A stretch of DNA of 38,693 bases from NCBI GenBank assembly GCA_964547015.1, contig CAZJKT010000010.1:1-38693 (forward strand), written 5' to 3'. Positions 11,601-19,748 of this stretch are shown here, in pieces. Numbering within the stretch: position 1 is the first letter of the stretch; every line of letters starts with the position of its first letter. The notes beneath the pieces are model-generated. The model was not told the origin of the DNA. It was given only the letters and a program-made list of their open reading frames with translations, and searched no databases. The stretch comes from JAFGCN01 sp964547015 (GTDB lineage: Archaea > Aenigmatarchaeota > Aenigmatarchaeia > QMZS01). The translations under genes were made by a program, and so were the position numbers.

Positions 11601-14600
11601 GATAAATAACAGCCTTACGGTTACAGGGATTTATTCCCGTGAAGGAGGAGAGGTTGAGCTCTCCGATATTGAAGAAAATGCGGTGATATATGAAGATGTG
11701 TTGCCGCCTTGGTTTAGCAGAATTGCCTCAAGCCATATCAATTACTTTTCAGATGCCCCGACGCAATCCTTTAGGGTGAATGTTACCGACAACCTTAATA
11801 TTTCCTCGGTCTGGGCAGAAATCTCGGCTCCAAGCGGCCCGAATATTTCTTTGGGTGAGGGAAACTTCACAAAAAGCCCGATAAGCGACCCGGATTTCGA
11901 AAGCTATGAGTATATCTTTTCTTTTGCAAACCCTAATGAGGTTGGGGACTATGATATTTTTGTCTATGCAAATGATACCGGAGGCAGGGTTGGAATTGCC
12001 GGGGGGTGGTTTGAGGTATATCGCCCGATTACTGCCGCAGGAAACCTGTCAAACCCTAAAGGGGAGGGGATAAATGCGACTTTCAGGTTTTATAGGGCAG
12101 GCCACAACAGGACTGACTTGTATTTTATGGGAAGCTACTCTGTTTTTGGCGGAGATTATAGCTGGGCGCTCCACAAAAGGAAATATGATGTGGTCGCGGA
12201 AATATTCGGCCACGAGATTGCGCTTTTGGATGCGGATTTCAATATAGAGCCAAATACCACAGATTCTCCGTTTAAGTTTGATAATTTCCCACATAAAAAC
12301 TCAGAGGATATGTCAAATATCCTTTTGCCTGATACTGCTAACCGGCAGAGCATTTTGCTTGCGGTTGTTGTTGAGTCCGCCCTAAACCTTTCGGGAGCTG
12401 AATTTAGCATAAATTATACAGAGGCTTTGGGGCAGGGGAGCTTTTCTGAAAACCTCCTTAAGGCGTTTTACTGCCAAAACTGGAATTACACAACACGGTC
12501 TTGCTCTGAGGGGGAATTTAGCTATCTTGAAGGGGGATATGCGCCTGAAATTATCTCAAATATTTTTAATTTTTCCACAAATCACCTGTCAGCCTATGCT
12601 GTTGCGGAAAGCTCTTACCCTGATAAGTGGGGGGTTTCGCCTCCTGCCCCGGACCCCGGGACTTCCCCTGCGCCGGGAGGCTCTGCCCCAAGGGACACTT
12701 CTTCAGGCATTAGCGAGCCGAGGCCTTTTTGCGGCAACGGAATATGCGAAATAGGGGAGAATGCGGATAATTGCCCTCAGGACTGCTCAAGGGACTTTCC
12801 GCTGGAAGTTGACACAAACCTTGAGGATGCGCGGATTTTCCTTGGGGAATCAAAAGAATACTGGATATCATTAGGCAACCTCCATGAGAGAGATATAAAT
12901 GCCACGATTTCATTGAGCGACAATATGGCGGGATTTATTTCAATGCAAGAAAGCCGGGTTCAGGTTCCAAAGGGAGGGCGCTTTAGGCTCAACCTTTCGG
13001 TAACAGCCCCTCTAGATCAGGCGGTGGGGACATATGGAGGCTATGTAATTTTGGAGGCGGAAGGGAAGAAAAAATCCCTTCCAATAACACTAAGGCTTCT
13101 TGAAAGCGCAAAATTGATTTTAAAGATGGATGTTGAAATTCCCTCCCAGAAGATAAATGCCGGAAAGAACTTGAGTTTTGTGGTGAAGCTTGTGAATTTG
13201 GGTGACCGGGGGAATTTTGAGCTGAATATTGATTATCTTGTTATACGCCAGTCCGACAACAAGATTGTGAAGCAGTTCAACACTTCAGCTGAGCTTGAGT
13301 CGGCCGCTGTATTGCGGGAAACTCTTGAGCTTGGCCAATTAGAGACGGGATATTATAACCTTGAAGTATGGGCTAATTATAATGATAAGAGTATTATGGA
13401 TGTGGCAAGTTTTGAGATAGTCAAGCCATTATTCGAGTCCCCGCTTACGGTGGCTCTGCTTCTTTTGGCCCTTGCAATGGCGGTCCTTGTAGGGGGAACT
13501 TATATTTGGAACTATTACCGCGCATGGAAAAAGGAAAAGGAAAAGCAGGAGAGGTACTTATATCCTTTGGATTATAATGCAGTGCCAAAATCAGGGTTTA
13601 GGATTGGCAAATTTGCCGGTAGGGACAATGTGTTTTATTATGACCCGAGGGACCTCTCAACACATATTATTGCCGCAGGGGCGACAGGTTCAGGCAAATC
13701 GGTAACTGCCTCGGTTTTTGCCGAAGAGGCCCTTGACCGAAAGCTGCCGGTGATTGTATTTGACCCTACAGCCCAGTGGACAGGGTTTGTAAAGCCGCTC
13801 AAAGACAAAAACCTTCTGGCGCGATACAGGGCCTTTGGCATGAATGATTATGATATTAAGTCCTATCCGGGCCTAATCTATGACATAGACGACCCTAACT
13901 TTAAGCTTGATGTTAAGAAGTTTATAAATCCGGGAGAGATTACCGTTTTCTGCCTTAACCGCCTAAAGCCGGGAGAATATGATATTGCAGTGAAAAACAT
14001 AATCTCCACACTATTTTCGGAGAACTGGGAGGAGAGTACGGAACTCAAGGCAATATTTGTCTTTGACGAGGTGCACAGGCTCCTTGAGAAGTATGGGGGT
14101 AGCGGAGGGTATACTGCGCTTGAGAAGGCCGCAAGGGAGTTTAGAAAGTGGGGGCTAGGTGTAATAATGTGCTCTCAGGTTCTTGCGGATTTCAAGGAAG
14201 CGATTGCAGGAAATGTATTGACTGAAGTCCAGCTCAACACAAAGTCTCTTGCGGATATTTCAAAAGTAAAGACAAAGTACGGGGAGAGGTATGCGGAAAG
14301 GATTACAAGAATGGGTGTGGGCGCGGGACTGTTCCAGCACCCGAAGTACAATTCAGGAAAGCCGTTTTTTGTAGAATTTAGGCCCACAAAGCACGACCCG
14401 CATAAAATCACCGACCAGGAGCTCACGCTTTACAAGGAATATACTGAGAGGCTTGATAAGATTGGGGAAAAGATTGCCCAAATAAAATCCGGAGGGGGTT
14501 ATGTTGAGAATTACGAGATTGACTATAAGCTTGCCTTAAATAAGCTTAAGAGAGGCAACTTCAGAATGTCTGAGATTTATATTTCCTCCCTTGAAAAGGC

Positions 14601-14616
14601 ATTGGAGAGAGCATGA
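5677..14616 (+). CDS. 2979-aa surface beta-propeller/Ig protein fused to a HerA/FtsK-type ATPase
   Basis: Residues ~8-30 are a signal sequence or signal anchor. Residues ~105-410 hold seven FG-GAP/PQQ-like repeats (for example AAGSQDGRVYILNSSGG, IVVGSNDQKIYILNSTG), enough for one complete seven-bladed propeller. About 1900 residues of beta-rich Ig/CARDB-like domains follow, with very many N-x-S/T sequons. Residues ~1091-1200 resemble DUF2341 (SGSDREDYPI, then EIDLRYYNPE), and residues 2351-2369 hold the Cys-rich motif CGNGICEIGENADNCPQDC. A single membrane helix lies at ~2590-2611, followed by a basic segment. The cytoplasmic part is a HerA/DUF87-type P-loop ATPase: Walker A GATGSGKS (2668-2675, K2674), a PGEITVFCL strand, Walker B IFVFDEVH (D2797, E2798) and a FRKWGLGVIMCSQ segment matching the HerA arginine-finger/sensor region. 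HerA-family ATPases are usually hexamers that move DNA or protein; the fused giant exterior suggests a motor coupled to a surface structure. Start ATG is in an AATTATGG context. Confidence 0.85.
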   Translation: MGKCTTSVIAITVFIALLLWLGLGIIFSYGANQSGFILNLDEPLINYTLQQFSDADTSKEFEFENSSDKRIFYLSIPESSLVYNISMNFTGKLTSVYEAQISSNEVAGLSVGNATGGEYLDIAIGTKEGGHGRVRLISGNNGTVIWNSASFGNYQIYSTDIGELDLESFGEEIAAGSQDGRVYILNSSGGHIWNYSTGNSVVAAAIADLDLDSKNEVIIGSDKIYALNSSGSLIWNTTLSGIKEISVGNLSLDFGADIAVGCSAGKLYALNSTGGIIQNLTIGSSEIRAVAIADVSSSPGNEIIVGNTDGEIYIVNSSWEYAKIFTAGSAINSIKAEDVTGDYPGSEIVVGSNDQKIYILNSTGSPIGDFLANNFINAVGIGGLAESPGLEAAAGGADGTVYIFNFDYFPTNLSIDVGNNGNREWVSGHEKLRGSEVASGDNITDAINTYLEACSPDASGNCQIPLAFESKFKGMLNIGSLSVSYLYNVSGLFQKTPAFSWSRISNISAGESVGYSVYNITFSGIPSENLSVYYLFVNQSATACDFNFAKRSVADIGGSKVCDITLEPLFFEAGVSINSSESSFLFWDDTMESQVAIHLDNLTDYFTEYGEPDRYTRQANLSLYTDNGSFLWASADWVVNDSQIKGEEFLRVFDGGECDITPPDAQDDCDSEAPEFTYQKTCSQYSFFSCKKETGDGMYFRWAQSSLSSDAPTLFQAGGSYNLRPELSNLSAIPNSSIWGTNITFSADLYDEESDGVNATLWIYHSGNWHNESQKSVLGSILQFNVTSAKEWVGVAQYLFEYYDYNLTGLSQIFHLPQNTTAKNFTIEKHNSEVIYSPFLGTFGNATSVYLNNTAYLSAYINDTDLGEPAVGASCALWVGEILSGTNLTNSTGHCNIVFLPNQSYSVGEKKWKIGILGDGAYSNSNSTELDIEIRGELQISIIGEEDMEFYRGMPKEFGAQLQDVYGRTPNLSNYNCSFNLSGSGINSNIGSNMTLEGACAIYYAAGCGGVCASVGEKNLSVQASRIGADDYYDISGFSAQDMVQAALKDSLVVSVHEPEDLLYYKGSQIPLNATAADSCSEVGDVITEWSLINKNFINVTVTDISGSDREDYPIILGASLFSSEQFDIGSWIINNTKITLRGEEIPFEIYPWSDEGESLLNNSQENMSEYSKIVFLADLPASSSKTFEIDLRYYNPEFYTYNVPYSLRNAGFGSGNFSYWTESACSSSGCGVEVSGSGGMRFANLSAGNGLTSIFQGIPNHAAHTGEIQIKYKAWGEFGHSLYPGELYIQSGDYVCNLTPSILENADGEGYVSQPSNWTVANCADISLRSAQNISIILKDMGDGGADPSNTNALIDYICFADAFGECVSFHSGLPDSVEVSLKKSLGSAEEYLIGGFEEVGRRKAVAIASKDYYTSGYNSAYFNISGFAKIGNFTVDSEYCSRWGDEPFRHICMSDAHISLEAEVLDNFTLSGIYNYSVGFYNESGLMGSNYTGVGGIAEYFTSVGNEENYTYTANISSMPGLFYEAVEPKGLSLDIIIDNGTTAGSIELNNTYETASGVALDNNHTFMVYLNLTNTGSSGMYAINISSTESEGIIIPKSYCSPLPSGNSCGSEINITVTVDADATQQVIVFNASWRNGDGSNSSTHSNLTISIPENKRAVFYEESLYLSAPITAIRSANFTVVNYGNVNLTGVYYNISGTDAGEVADWSAFMENASNIAKKGERENYIRFEVPGNDTLIGVYFFNITATIPDCSVDCSVTLPFTLNVTSLDWYITPDTNLSRVVGLKEELKKLGEFNLVNVAPGTYNYNVTVSPQAGTSAEFLVLNRASGQKNISFSLQNQASMTISVYYNTSVSPESLGSYIGKHNYTIRARNLNESAVPQYVDLPVYFEIINFTVDIISPAEAEPIGGVYENDTLEIIVEAISGNSPVSEGMAWSAEVGGVVCLNEGQAQYNATSEKWLIECFAPEIPSNRINNSLTVTGIYSREGGEVELSDIEENAVIYEDVLPPWFSRIASSHINYFSDAPTQSFRVNVTDNLNISSVWAEISAPSGPNISLGEGNFTKSPISDPDFESYEYIFSFANPNEVGDYDIFVYANDTGGRVGIAGGWFEVYRPITAAGNLSNPKGEGINATFRFYRAGHNRTDLYFMGSYSVFGGDYSWALHKRKYDVVAEIFGHEIALLDADFNIEPNTTDSPFKFDNFPHKNSEDMSNILLPDTANRQSILLAVVVESALNLSGAEFSINYTEALGQGSFSENLLKAFYCQNWNYTTRSCSEGEFSYLEGGYAPEIISNIFNFSTNHLSAYAVAESSYPDKWGVSPPAPDPGTSPAPGGSAPRDTSSGISEPRPFCGNGICEIGENADNCPQDCSRDFPLEVDTNLEDARIFLGESKEYWISLGNLHERDINATISLSDNMAGFISMQESRVQVPKGGRFRLNLSVTAPLDQAVGTYGGYVILEAEGKKKSLPITLRLLESAKLILKMDVEIPSQKINAGKNLSFVVKLVNLGDRGNFELNIDYLVIRQSDNKIVKQFNTSAELESAAVLRETLELGQLETGYYNLEVWANYNDKSIMDVASFEIVKPLFESPLTVALLLLALAMAVLVGGTYIWNYYRAWKKEKEKQERYLYPLDYNAVPKSGFRIGKFAGRDNVFYYDPRDLSTHIIAAGATGSGKSVTASVFAEEALDRKLPVIVFDPTAQWTGFVKPLKDKNLLARYRAFGMNDYDIKSYPGLIYDIDDPNFKLDVKKFINPGEITVFCLNRLKPGEYDIAVKNIISTLFSENWEESTELKAIFVFDEVHRLLEKYGGSGGYTALEKAAREFRKWGLGVIMCSQVLADFKEAIAGNVLTEVQLNTKSLADISKVKTKYGERYAERITRMGVGAGLFQHPKYNSGKPFFVEFRPTKHDPHKITDQELTLYKEYTERLDKIGEKIAQIKSGGGYVENYEIDYKLALNKLKRGNFRMSEIYISSLEKALERA

Positions 14617-14711
14617 ACAAAAAATCAGTTTTGGAAAAGACGGGATATATGGTAAATAAGGGTGAGTATATTATGGCAGAGGGACTGCGCTTTTTTAATT
14701 ATGGGCTCTGA
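14613..14711 (+). CDS. Possible 32-aa ORF coupled to the giant gene
   Basis: An ATG overlaps the stop codon of the giant ATPase gene (ATGA) and is preceded at ~7 nt by GGAGAG, a plausible Shine-Dalgarno site. The frame runs 32 codons (MNKKSVLEKTGYMVNKG to FFNYGL) and its end overlaps the ATG of the next coding sequence at 14701. No family is recognised and it is short enough to be fortuitous. The overlap at both ends and the SD-like site argue for translation, perhaps as a coupling peptide that passes ribosomes from the giant gene to the coiled-coil gene. Confidence 0.35.
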   Translation: MNKKSVLEKTGYMVNKGEYIMAEGLRFFNYGL

Positions 14712-16239
14712 AGAAATAGAAGGGGGCTCGGAGAATGTTATCTCGCCGGAGGAATTCAGCGATATTGAAAAAGATGAGAGGGATATGGAGAAAAAAAGAG
14801 CGGGGCCTTTTAGGTTTCTGCAGAAAAAAGGCCGCGAGGGTTCGGCTTATGAATCCCCTGTTGCCGGAGCTCAAGGCGAAGGAAGTTCCCTTACTGATTT
14901 GAGCCTTCGGCTCGAAAGGTTTGGGGGGAGGGTTGAGATTCTTGAAGAGGGGAGAAAAGAGACTGAAGCAAGGCTTTCAGATATTTCAGAAAAGATAGGG
15001 GAACTTCGCTCATCCCTCATTGAGAGAGATAGAACTTTTAGCGATATTTCTGTAAAGTTTGAGCGTCTGCAGGATATTGCTCAGGACCTTGAGCCCCAAA
15101 AGCTCACACGAGAGCTTGCAAAAAGGCAGCAGGAACTTGAGCAATCTAAGGCCCAGACAGAATCCAATACAGAAAAGATTGACTCAATCTTAAGAAAAAT
15201 GAAGGATATGGGGGAGGATTTGGAGAAAATAAGGGGTTTTAAGGATTTGGTTTCTGTGGCTGAAGAGCTTGATAAAAAGGTAAAAATGGTTGACTCGTTA
15301 AAGAGGGATACTGAAAGGGTTGCGGGGAAGTTTGAGACCCGGCTTTATGAGATGAATGAGGCATTAAGCAGGACAAGATCAAACCTGGAGAAGGTGAATT
15401 CCAATGAGGATGCGCTAAGGGAACTTATGCGCGCTCAGGATGAGCTTTCGCTTAAGGTTGAGAATCTTGCCAAAAGGGATGAGCTGGGCTCAAGCGAGAA
15501 GAAGTTTGAAAAATCCTTTGAGGAGCTGAGGTTTGATATGGAGTCGCATATATCTGAATTGGCAAACGCGCTCAAAAATAAGGAAGCCAAACAAGCCTCC
15601 GTGGCAGATAAAGAATCCCTAAAAAAGATGGAGGGTTTAGCAAACAGCCTTTTGGAAGAAAACAAAAAGCTGGCTTCTCGCCTGGAAAATATTGAAAAAA
15701 AGGCGGGCAATATAGATAAGCTGGAGTCGGAAATTTCCCGAATTTCAAAGTTGGGCGGGGAAAAGCATGGCGGGGCAAAGCTTTCCGAACAGATAGAGGC
15801 AATTCAGCAAAAAGACAGGGAGGAGGCAAATAGGCGCATCTCAGAGCTTGAGCTTAGAATACTGGAGCTCTCAAAGAGCGTTGACCATAGAATTGAAAGA
15901 AGGGTTACCCAAGAGTCAAGAAATGCCCGGGAAGCAATAAGCGCGCCTGCGGTTGAGGAGGCAAGAATAGCGGAGTGGCCTCAGCCAAGGAGGCCCGCGG
16001 TTGCCGATTCCCGCCTCAAGGCACAAAGCCCCGCAAGCTCCGTAAGCCCCGGTTTTTCGAGAGAGGGGATAAATGCTATGATACAGGATATATACCGAAA
16101 CCTTGATGAGGGAAATATTACTGCGGCAAGAGGGCAGTTTATCCGGCTTCTTTCAGCATATGAGCGAACTGAAGACAGCAATCCCTTTGTCCTTGCAAAA
16201 ATAACGGATTTGCACGGCAAGCTCAAGGAATTTGGATAG
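14701..16239 (+). CDS. Long coiled-coil protein, 512 aa
   Basis: The chain starts with an acidic region. From about residue 65 to 420 it is almost continuous heptad-type alpha helix (for example LSDISEKIGELRSSLIERD, SELELRILELSKSVDHRIE), followed by a Pro/Ala/Ser linker and a C-terminal helical domain (INAMIQDIYRNLDEGNIT to LHGKLKEFG). No membrane segment is visible, so it is probably cytoplasmic or peripheral. The longest frame begins at a GTG at 14662, but the ATG at 14701 sits in the TTTAATTATGG context used by neighbouring genes and is preferred. It directly follows the giant ATPase fusion and could be a scaffold or stalk for it. The C-terminal helical domain loosely resembles the tail of the ATPase (GNFRMSEIYISSLEKAL). 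Function unknown. Confidence 0.75.
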   Translation: MGSEEIEGGSENVISPEEFSDIEKDERDMEKKRAGPFRFLQKKGREGSAYESPVAGAQGEGSSLTDLSLRLERFGGRVEILEEGRKETEARLSDISEKIGELRSSLIERDRTFSDISVKFERLQDIAQDLEPQKLTRELAKRQQELEQSKAQTESNTEKIDSILRKMKDMGEDLEKIRGFKDLVSVAEELDKKVKMVDSLKRDTERVAGKFETRLYEMNEALSRTRSNLEKVNSNEDALRELMRAQDELSLKVENLAKRDELGSSEKKFEKSFEELRFDMESHISELANALKNKEAKQASVADKESLKKMEGLANSLLEENKKLASRLENIEKKAGNIDKLESEISRISKLGGEKHGGAKLSEQIEAIQQKDREEANRRISELELRILELSKSVDHRIERRVTQESRNAREAISAPAVEEARIAEWPQPRRPAVADSRLKAQSPASSVSPGFSREGINAMIQDIYRNLDEGNITAARGQFIRLLSAYERTEDSNPFVLAKITDLHGKLKEFG

Positions 16240-16368
16240 TTATGTTTTGTAAAAATATGGGTAACCGAATTTAGGAGGAAAAACCTTGGAACTGTGCAGT
16301 TAAGTAAAATTTGGGATTTTGCGGCAATATTTTAGTAAAATTATGAAATATTTTAGATGTGGGGAAAC

Positions 16369-19300
16369 TTATTTTCCCGCTTTTTTGATTTCCTGCTTAA
16401 GAGTCTTTTTCTGGTAAATTTTGCGGTTGGCAATTATAAGGACTAACCCAATAGCCAGAAGGAAGGCAATCCAAGGTATCTTTGAGCTTTCTTCGCAAAG
16501 TATAGGCACAGTTTTTTCGCTGATAAGGAGCGTCTTAAATTCAGATTTGTAATAGGCTTTTAGAGTGTATTCCCCATCATCGCAAAGGGGCAGAGGGATT
16601 TTAATTAAGGATTGTTTTGGAACTTCGTCAATCTCAATAATATCTGCATAGATGAGGTCTCTTGAAGGGTTTGGACCTGAGAATTCTATTTCGATGTAGC
16701 CGTCTTTGTTATAGGGTATCAATATAAAATCAAGGAGCATATTTTCGCGGCAGGAATACTCCAGCTTATCAAGGCTCATTATAATTTTTGGGGGGCGTTC
16801 TCGGTAAGTTATATTGACGGTTATATTTTGGCCCGAAGCTATTTCGGGTATCGGAATATCTATTCCGGTATCGGTCCTTATAAAATCATGGCTGCACTCC
16901 AGAATATCCTTAATTTCCAGAGGCAAGGTCGCGTTAAAATATGCCCTTCTTGCAAAATTTTGGATGGTTAATTGGGTGTTGAAGGTTATTATGCCCTCGC
17001 CAACCTCAATTATTTCTGTCTTTCTGCCGACTTCAAGTATTGGGGGCGTTGTAAGTTCTAGAATATAAGTGGAGCGGGCATTTTGCGCAATGTTAACTAT
17101 AAAGTTCACATATTGGGCCTCTTCCTCGTGGGGTATTTTTGAAGTTTCTCCGTTAACAGACTCAAGGACATGAACACTAAGCCGGTCATCATAAACTCCG
17201 AAAGAATAGCGTTCCCTTACCTGCCTTTCGTTAGGGTTTATTATATTTATGGCTTTTATCCATTTTACCGGGCTGCCGACTATGGCTTTTAGCGGTTCCC
17301 AGGGCCCTTCCCTAATTTCAAGGTCCTGCAGCCGCCAGTATTCTCTTCTTACTTGGGTCACAATGTCCTCGAAGAAATATTTGTCCTCATAATAATTATA
17401 CCCGTAGGCCCTGGTGATGATAGTGTTTGTGCCAAAAGGAAGCTCGGAGTAGTAATTGATGTTTATTGAGTCCCCCTCATAAAAGGTCAGAGGATTTAGA
17501 GGGTCGGACTTTAATTGGACAATATATTCGCGGTATTCGGTTTCCCCTAATTTTTTTATCCCGTTGTCTTTTACCCCAAATAGGATATTTTCGGGTATTT
17601 CGCCTCTGACGGATATTAATTTTATGCTGTAAATGTCAAGCTTTGAATTGAGGGGAAGATATATGAAAAAGATCGGGTCCCTAAGGCCTTTTCCTCCGGT
17701 ATCCACAACTCTGAAAGTTGCATTATTGAAGTGGAGCGACTCTGTGAGAAGAAAATCGTTTGCGTCTTTCCTTATTATTTCAAGAACAGGCAAAGGAGCG
17801 ATTCCCCCCCCACCGCCGCCCCCTCCGGGAGCCGCTGAATAGATCCCCGGAATCGTGAGCTCACGGGTAAGTATTTTTTGAGCGGGCGTCCCGCTTTTAG
17901 TTTTCCCGATGGCTGTTAGTCCGAATTGGTAGGTTTTTTGCTCATCTTCTTTGCCGCTTGATAGAATATAGGTGATTTGCGCAATATCATTTTGCTGCAT
18001 CGAGAGATTGCTTAGATATATCAGGCTTCTGCCGGGCATTGAGCTTACGGAAGTTATATTAATTTCAGCCCTTCCGCTGCCGTTGGCAATATATGCCTTT
18101 AGCCCAGACAGTGTCCAGATTTCAGAATAGCTGATATTGAAGAGAATGGAATCCGCTTGAAGATTTGCGTGGCCGATATGCCTCATTGTATCTGTTACTT
18201 CAAGGCTTCTGCCGGATTCGCCATTGCTTAATATATCTATTCGCTTATCAGCCGAAAAATCCATCTGGTAGAGCGTTGGCATATCCATATAGCCCTGCAA
18301 AATCCCGCGATAGTAGGAGCTGCCCCACTTTACTTCCCAGTCATATGCCGCGGAGTAATATATTGCTTTATTTATCGGGTCTGTAGGCAATACTGCCGCA
18401 GGAATTCCGGTGTCATACTCATCGGTGTAGACCACTTCGCCGGGCAGGATTTCCCGATTTGGGTTTCCGGAAAGTGAAGAGGTGTTTGAATCAACTTCAT
18501 AGAGCGCCCAGCTGTGCACGCGGTATATCTGGCCGTAAGCGATATTTTTCATAAATCCCCGCACCATCCAATTTGCTTTGGGGGTAATCTCAACGCCCTG
18601 CCTGAGGCTGCCTCTTGAAAAGCGGTCGGCAAATGAAATCCCGCTAAATGAGGCGGATTGGGTATAGTCCACGAGGGTTTCTTGGGAATCTATATCCGCT
18701 GAAAGAATGCCTGAATCATAATTTATGTCCGGAGCTATTGATGCGTAAAGGGTTATGTTTGCGTAAGTCCTGAGGTTTCCTGTCCATACTGCTTTATCAA
18801 AATGCCCGTTTGAATTGGAGTCCAAAATTTCAATGCTTCCGGAACTTGAGGTAGCATTAATAATGTTCATTGAGTCCCCCCCTTCAAAAACATCCCTGTT
18901 TGCGATAAAGTTTGCGGTTATACTATTGAGGTTTTCTGAGGCATTGAGGTGAATAATAAATTCAAGGGTGTTATTTTCAGGGCCGAGGTCATTTCCGCCG
19001 ATGAGGTTACGGTAGCCCATCCTGATGCTTATTGATTTATTCTGGGAGAATGTGTAGGTTGTGGCTTCATTGCTTTCATTTGTTGAAATATAGAGCCTTG
19101 TGCGATCCCCGGAATATGGGGAGGCGGCAACTGCGGCATAAGCTGTGGAATTTATGAGGTTTGTGCGGTTTAGAGTTGAAAGCTCAATTACCACATTTTG
19201 CAAAACATCCATGGTATTTGCAAGCTCCACCTCTATTGACCCCTCATTTGAAGAGCTTATCAATGTTCCGTTATAATGGCTATAGCTTAGGCTTCTCTCA

Positions 19301-19398
19301 ATAATGTATGATGTCGGCACGCAAAGCCCGATTCCGGGAATAATGCATACTGCGATAAATGCCCCCAAAAGCAGAACGCTTTTTTTGCGGCGCTCCAT
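16369..19398 (-). CDS. S-layer-like surface protein, 1009 aa, paralogue of 1688-4978
   Basis: It begins with a basic N-terminus and signal peptide (RRKKSVLLLGAFIAVCIIP) and ends with a membrane helix at ~975-992 plus a Lys-rich tail, so the body is exterior. Order and wording of landmarks match the 1096-aa protein at 1688: TSYIIERSLSYSHY near the mature N-terminus, IEVELANTMDVLQ, RGSLRQG with WMVRGF, YMDMPTLYQMD, and VGSPVKWIKAINIINPN. A run of eight glycines (PGGGGGGGGIAP, ~residues 523-530) separates the two halves as a flexible linker. It is transcribed towards the coiled-coil gene from a TATA-like AATAAA complement at ~19421-19427, about 25 nt before the start, again implying a leaderless transcript. 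Its role is probably structural at the surface; no enzymatic motif was seen. Confidence 0.8.
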   Translation of the reverse strand: MERRKKSVLLLGAFIAVCIIPGIGLCVPTSYIIERSLSYSHYNGTLISSSNEGSIEVELANTMDVLQNVVIELSTLNRTNLINSTAYAAVAASPYSGDRTRLYISTNESNEATTYTFSQNKSISIRMGYRNLIGGNDLGPENNTLEFIIHLNASENLNSITANFIANRDVFEGGDSMNIINATSSSGSIEILDSNSNGHFDKAVWTGNLRTYANITLYASIAPDINYDSGILSADIDSQETLVDYTQSASFSGISFADRFSRGSLRQGVEITPKANWMVRGFMKNIAYGQIYRVHSWALYEVDSNTSSLSGNPNREILPGEVVYTDEYDTGIPAAVLPTDPINKAIYYSAAYDWEVKWGSSYYRGILQGYMDMPTLYQMDFSADKRIDILSNGESGRSLEVTDTMRHIGHANLQADSILFNISYSEIWTLSGLKAYIANGSGRAEINITSVSSMPGRSLIYLSNLSMQQNDIAQITYILSSGKEDEQKTYQFGLTAIGKTKSGTPAQKILTRELTIPGIYSAAPGGGGGGGGIAPLPVLEIIRKDANDFLLTESLHFNNATFRVVDTGGKGLRDPIFFIYLPLNSKLDIYSIKLISVRGEIPENILFGVKDNGIKKLGETEYREYIVQLKSDPLNPLTFYEGDSININYYSELPFGTNTIITRAYGYNYYEDKYFFEDIVTQVRREYWRLQDLEIREGPWEPLKAIVGSPVKWIKAINIINPNERQVRERYSFGVYDDRLSVHVLESVNGETSKIPHEEEAQYVNFIVNIAQNARSTYILELTTPPILEVGRKTEIIEVGEGIITFNTQLTIQNFARRAYFNATLPLEIKDILECSHDFIRTDTGIDIPIPEIASGQNITVNITYRERPPKIIMSLDKLEYSCRENMLLDFILIPYNKDGYIEIEFSGPNPSRDLIYADIIEIDEVPKQSLIKIPLPLCDDGEYTLKAYYKSEFKTLLISEKTVPILCEESSKIPWIAFLLAIGLVLIIANRKIYQKKTLKQEIKKAGK

Positions 19399-19446
19399 AT
19401 ATAATCATGTTTTATCATAGAATAAAGCCTTTAGCAAGTATTTGGC

Positions 19447-19600
19447 TTGGGTTTGAGGACTTAAGGGTTAGGGATTGGGTTTGAGGACTTAAGGGTTAGG
19501 GATTGGGTTTGAGGATTTAGGGGTTAGGGATTGGGTTTGAGGATTTAAGGGTTAGGGATTGGGTTTAAGGACTTGAGGGTTAGGGCTTGAGGATTTGATG
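19447..19600. repeat. 28-bp tandem repeat, five copies plus a partial
   Basis: The unit reads TTGGGTTTGAGGA, then CTTAAGGGTTAGGGA. Copies begin at 19447, 19475, 19503, 19531 and 19559, followed by a degenerate partial copy at 19587-19600. Copies 1 and 2 are identical; copies 3-5 differ at one to four positions (for example TTTAG for CTTAA). Units are directly abutting with no spacers, so it is not a CRISPR array. One strand is G/T-rich, with three GGG runs and a TTAGGG per unit, which could form G-rich secondary structure or bind a repeat-reading protein. It sits between two divergent promoters of envelope genes. Confidence 0.9.
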
Positions 19601-19748
19601 TTTTGTATTTCAGTAATATTATATCCTAAAGTAGCCTGTTATCGGGTAATGATGCCCGCAAACTCTTTTAATTCTGATTTCCCGTAAATACCCCGACCCT
19701 TGGGTCGGTTGGGATAAAAGCGGTTGCAATAAGTTATTTTTTGCCCGA

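Noticed and set aside
12156..12410. Minus-strand ORFs inside the giant gene
   Set aside because: All are short, overlap each other and are antisense to a continuous domain-rich frame.
14662..14700. GTG start at 14662 for the coiled-coil protein
   Set aside because: The ATG at 14701 has the local TTATG start context; the extra 13 residues have no support.
19447..19600. CRISPR array or telomere repeat
   Set aside because: Units abut with no spacers, no cas genes are nearby, and TTAGGG occurs only as part of a 28-bp unit inside a gene-flanked region.
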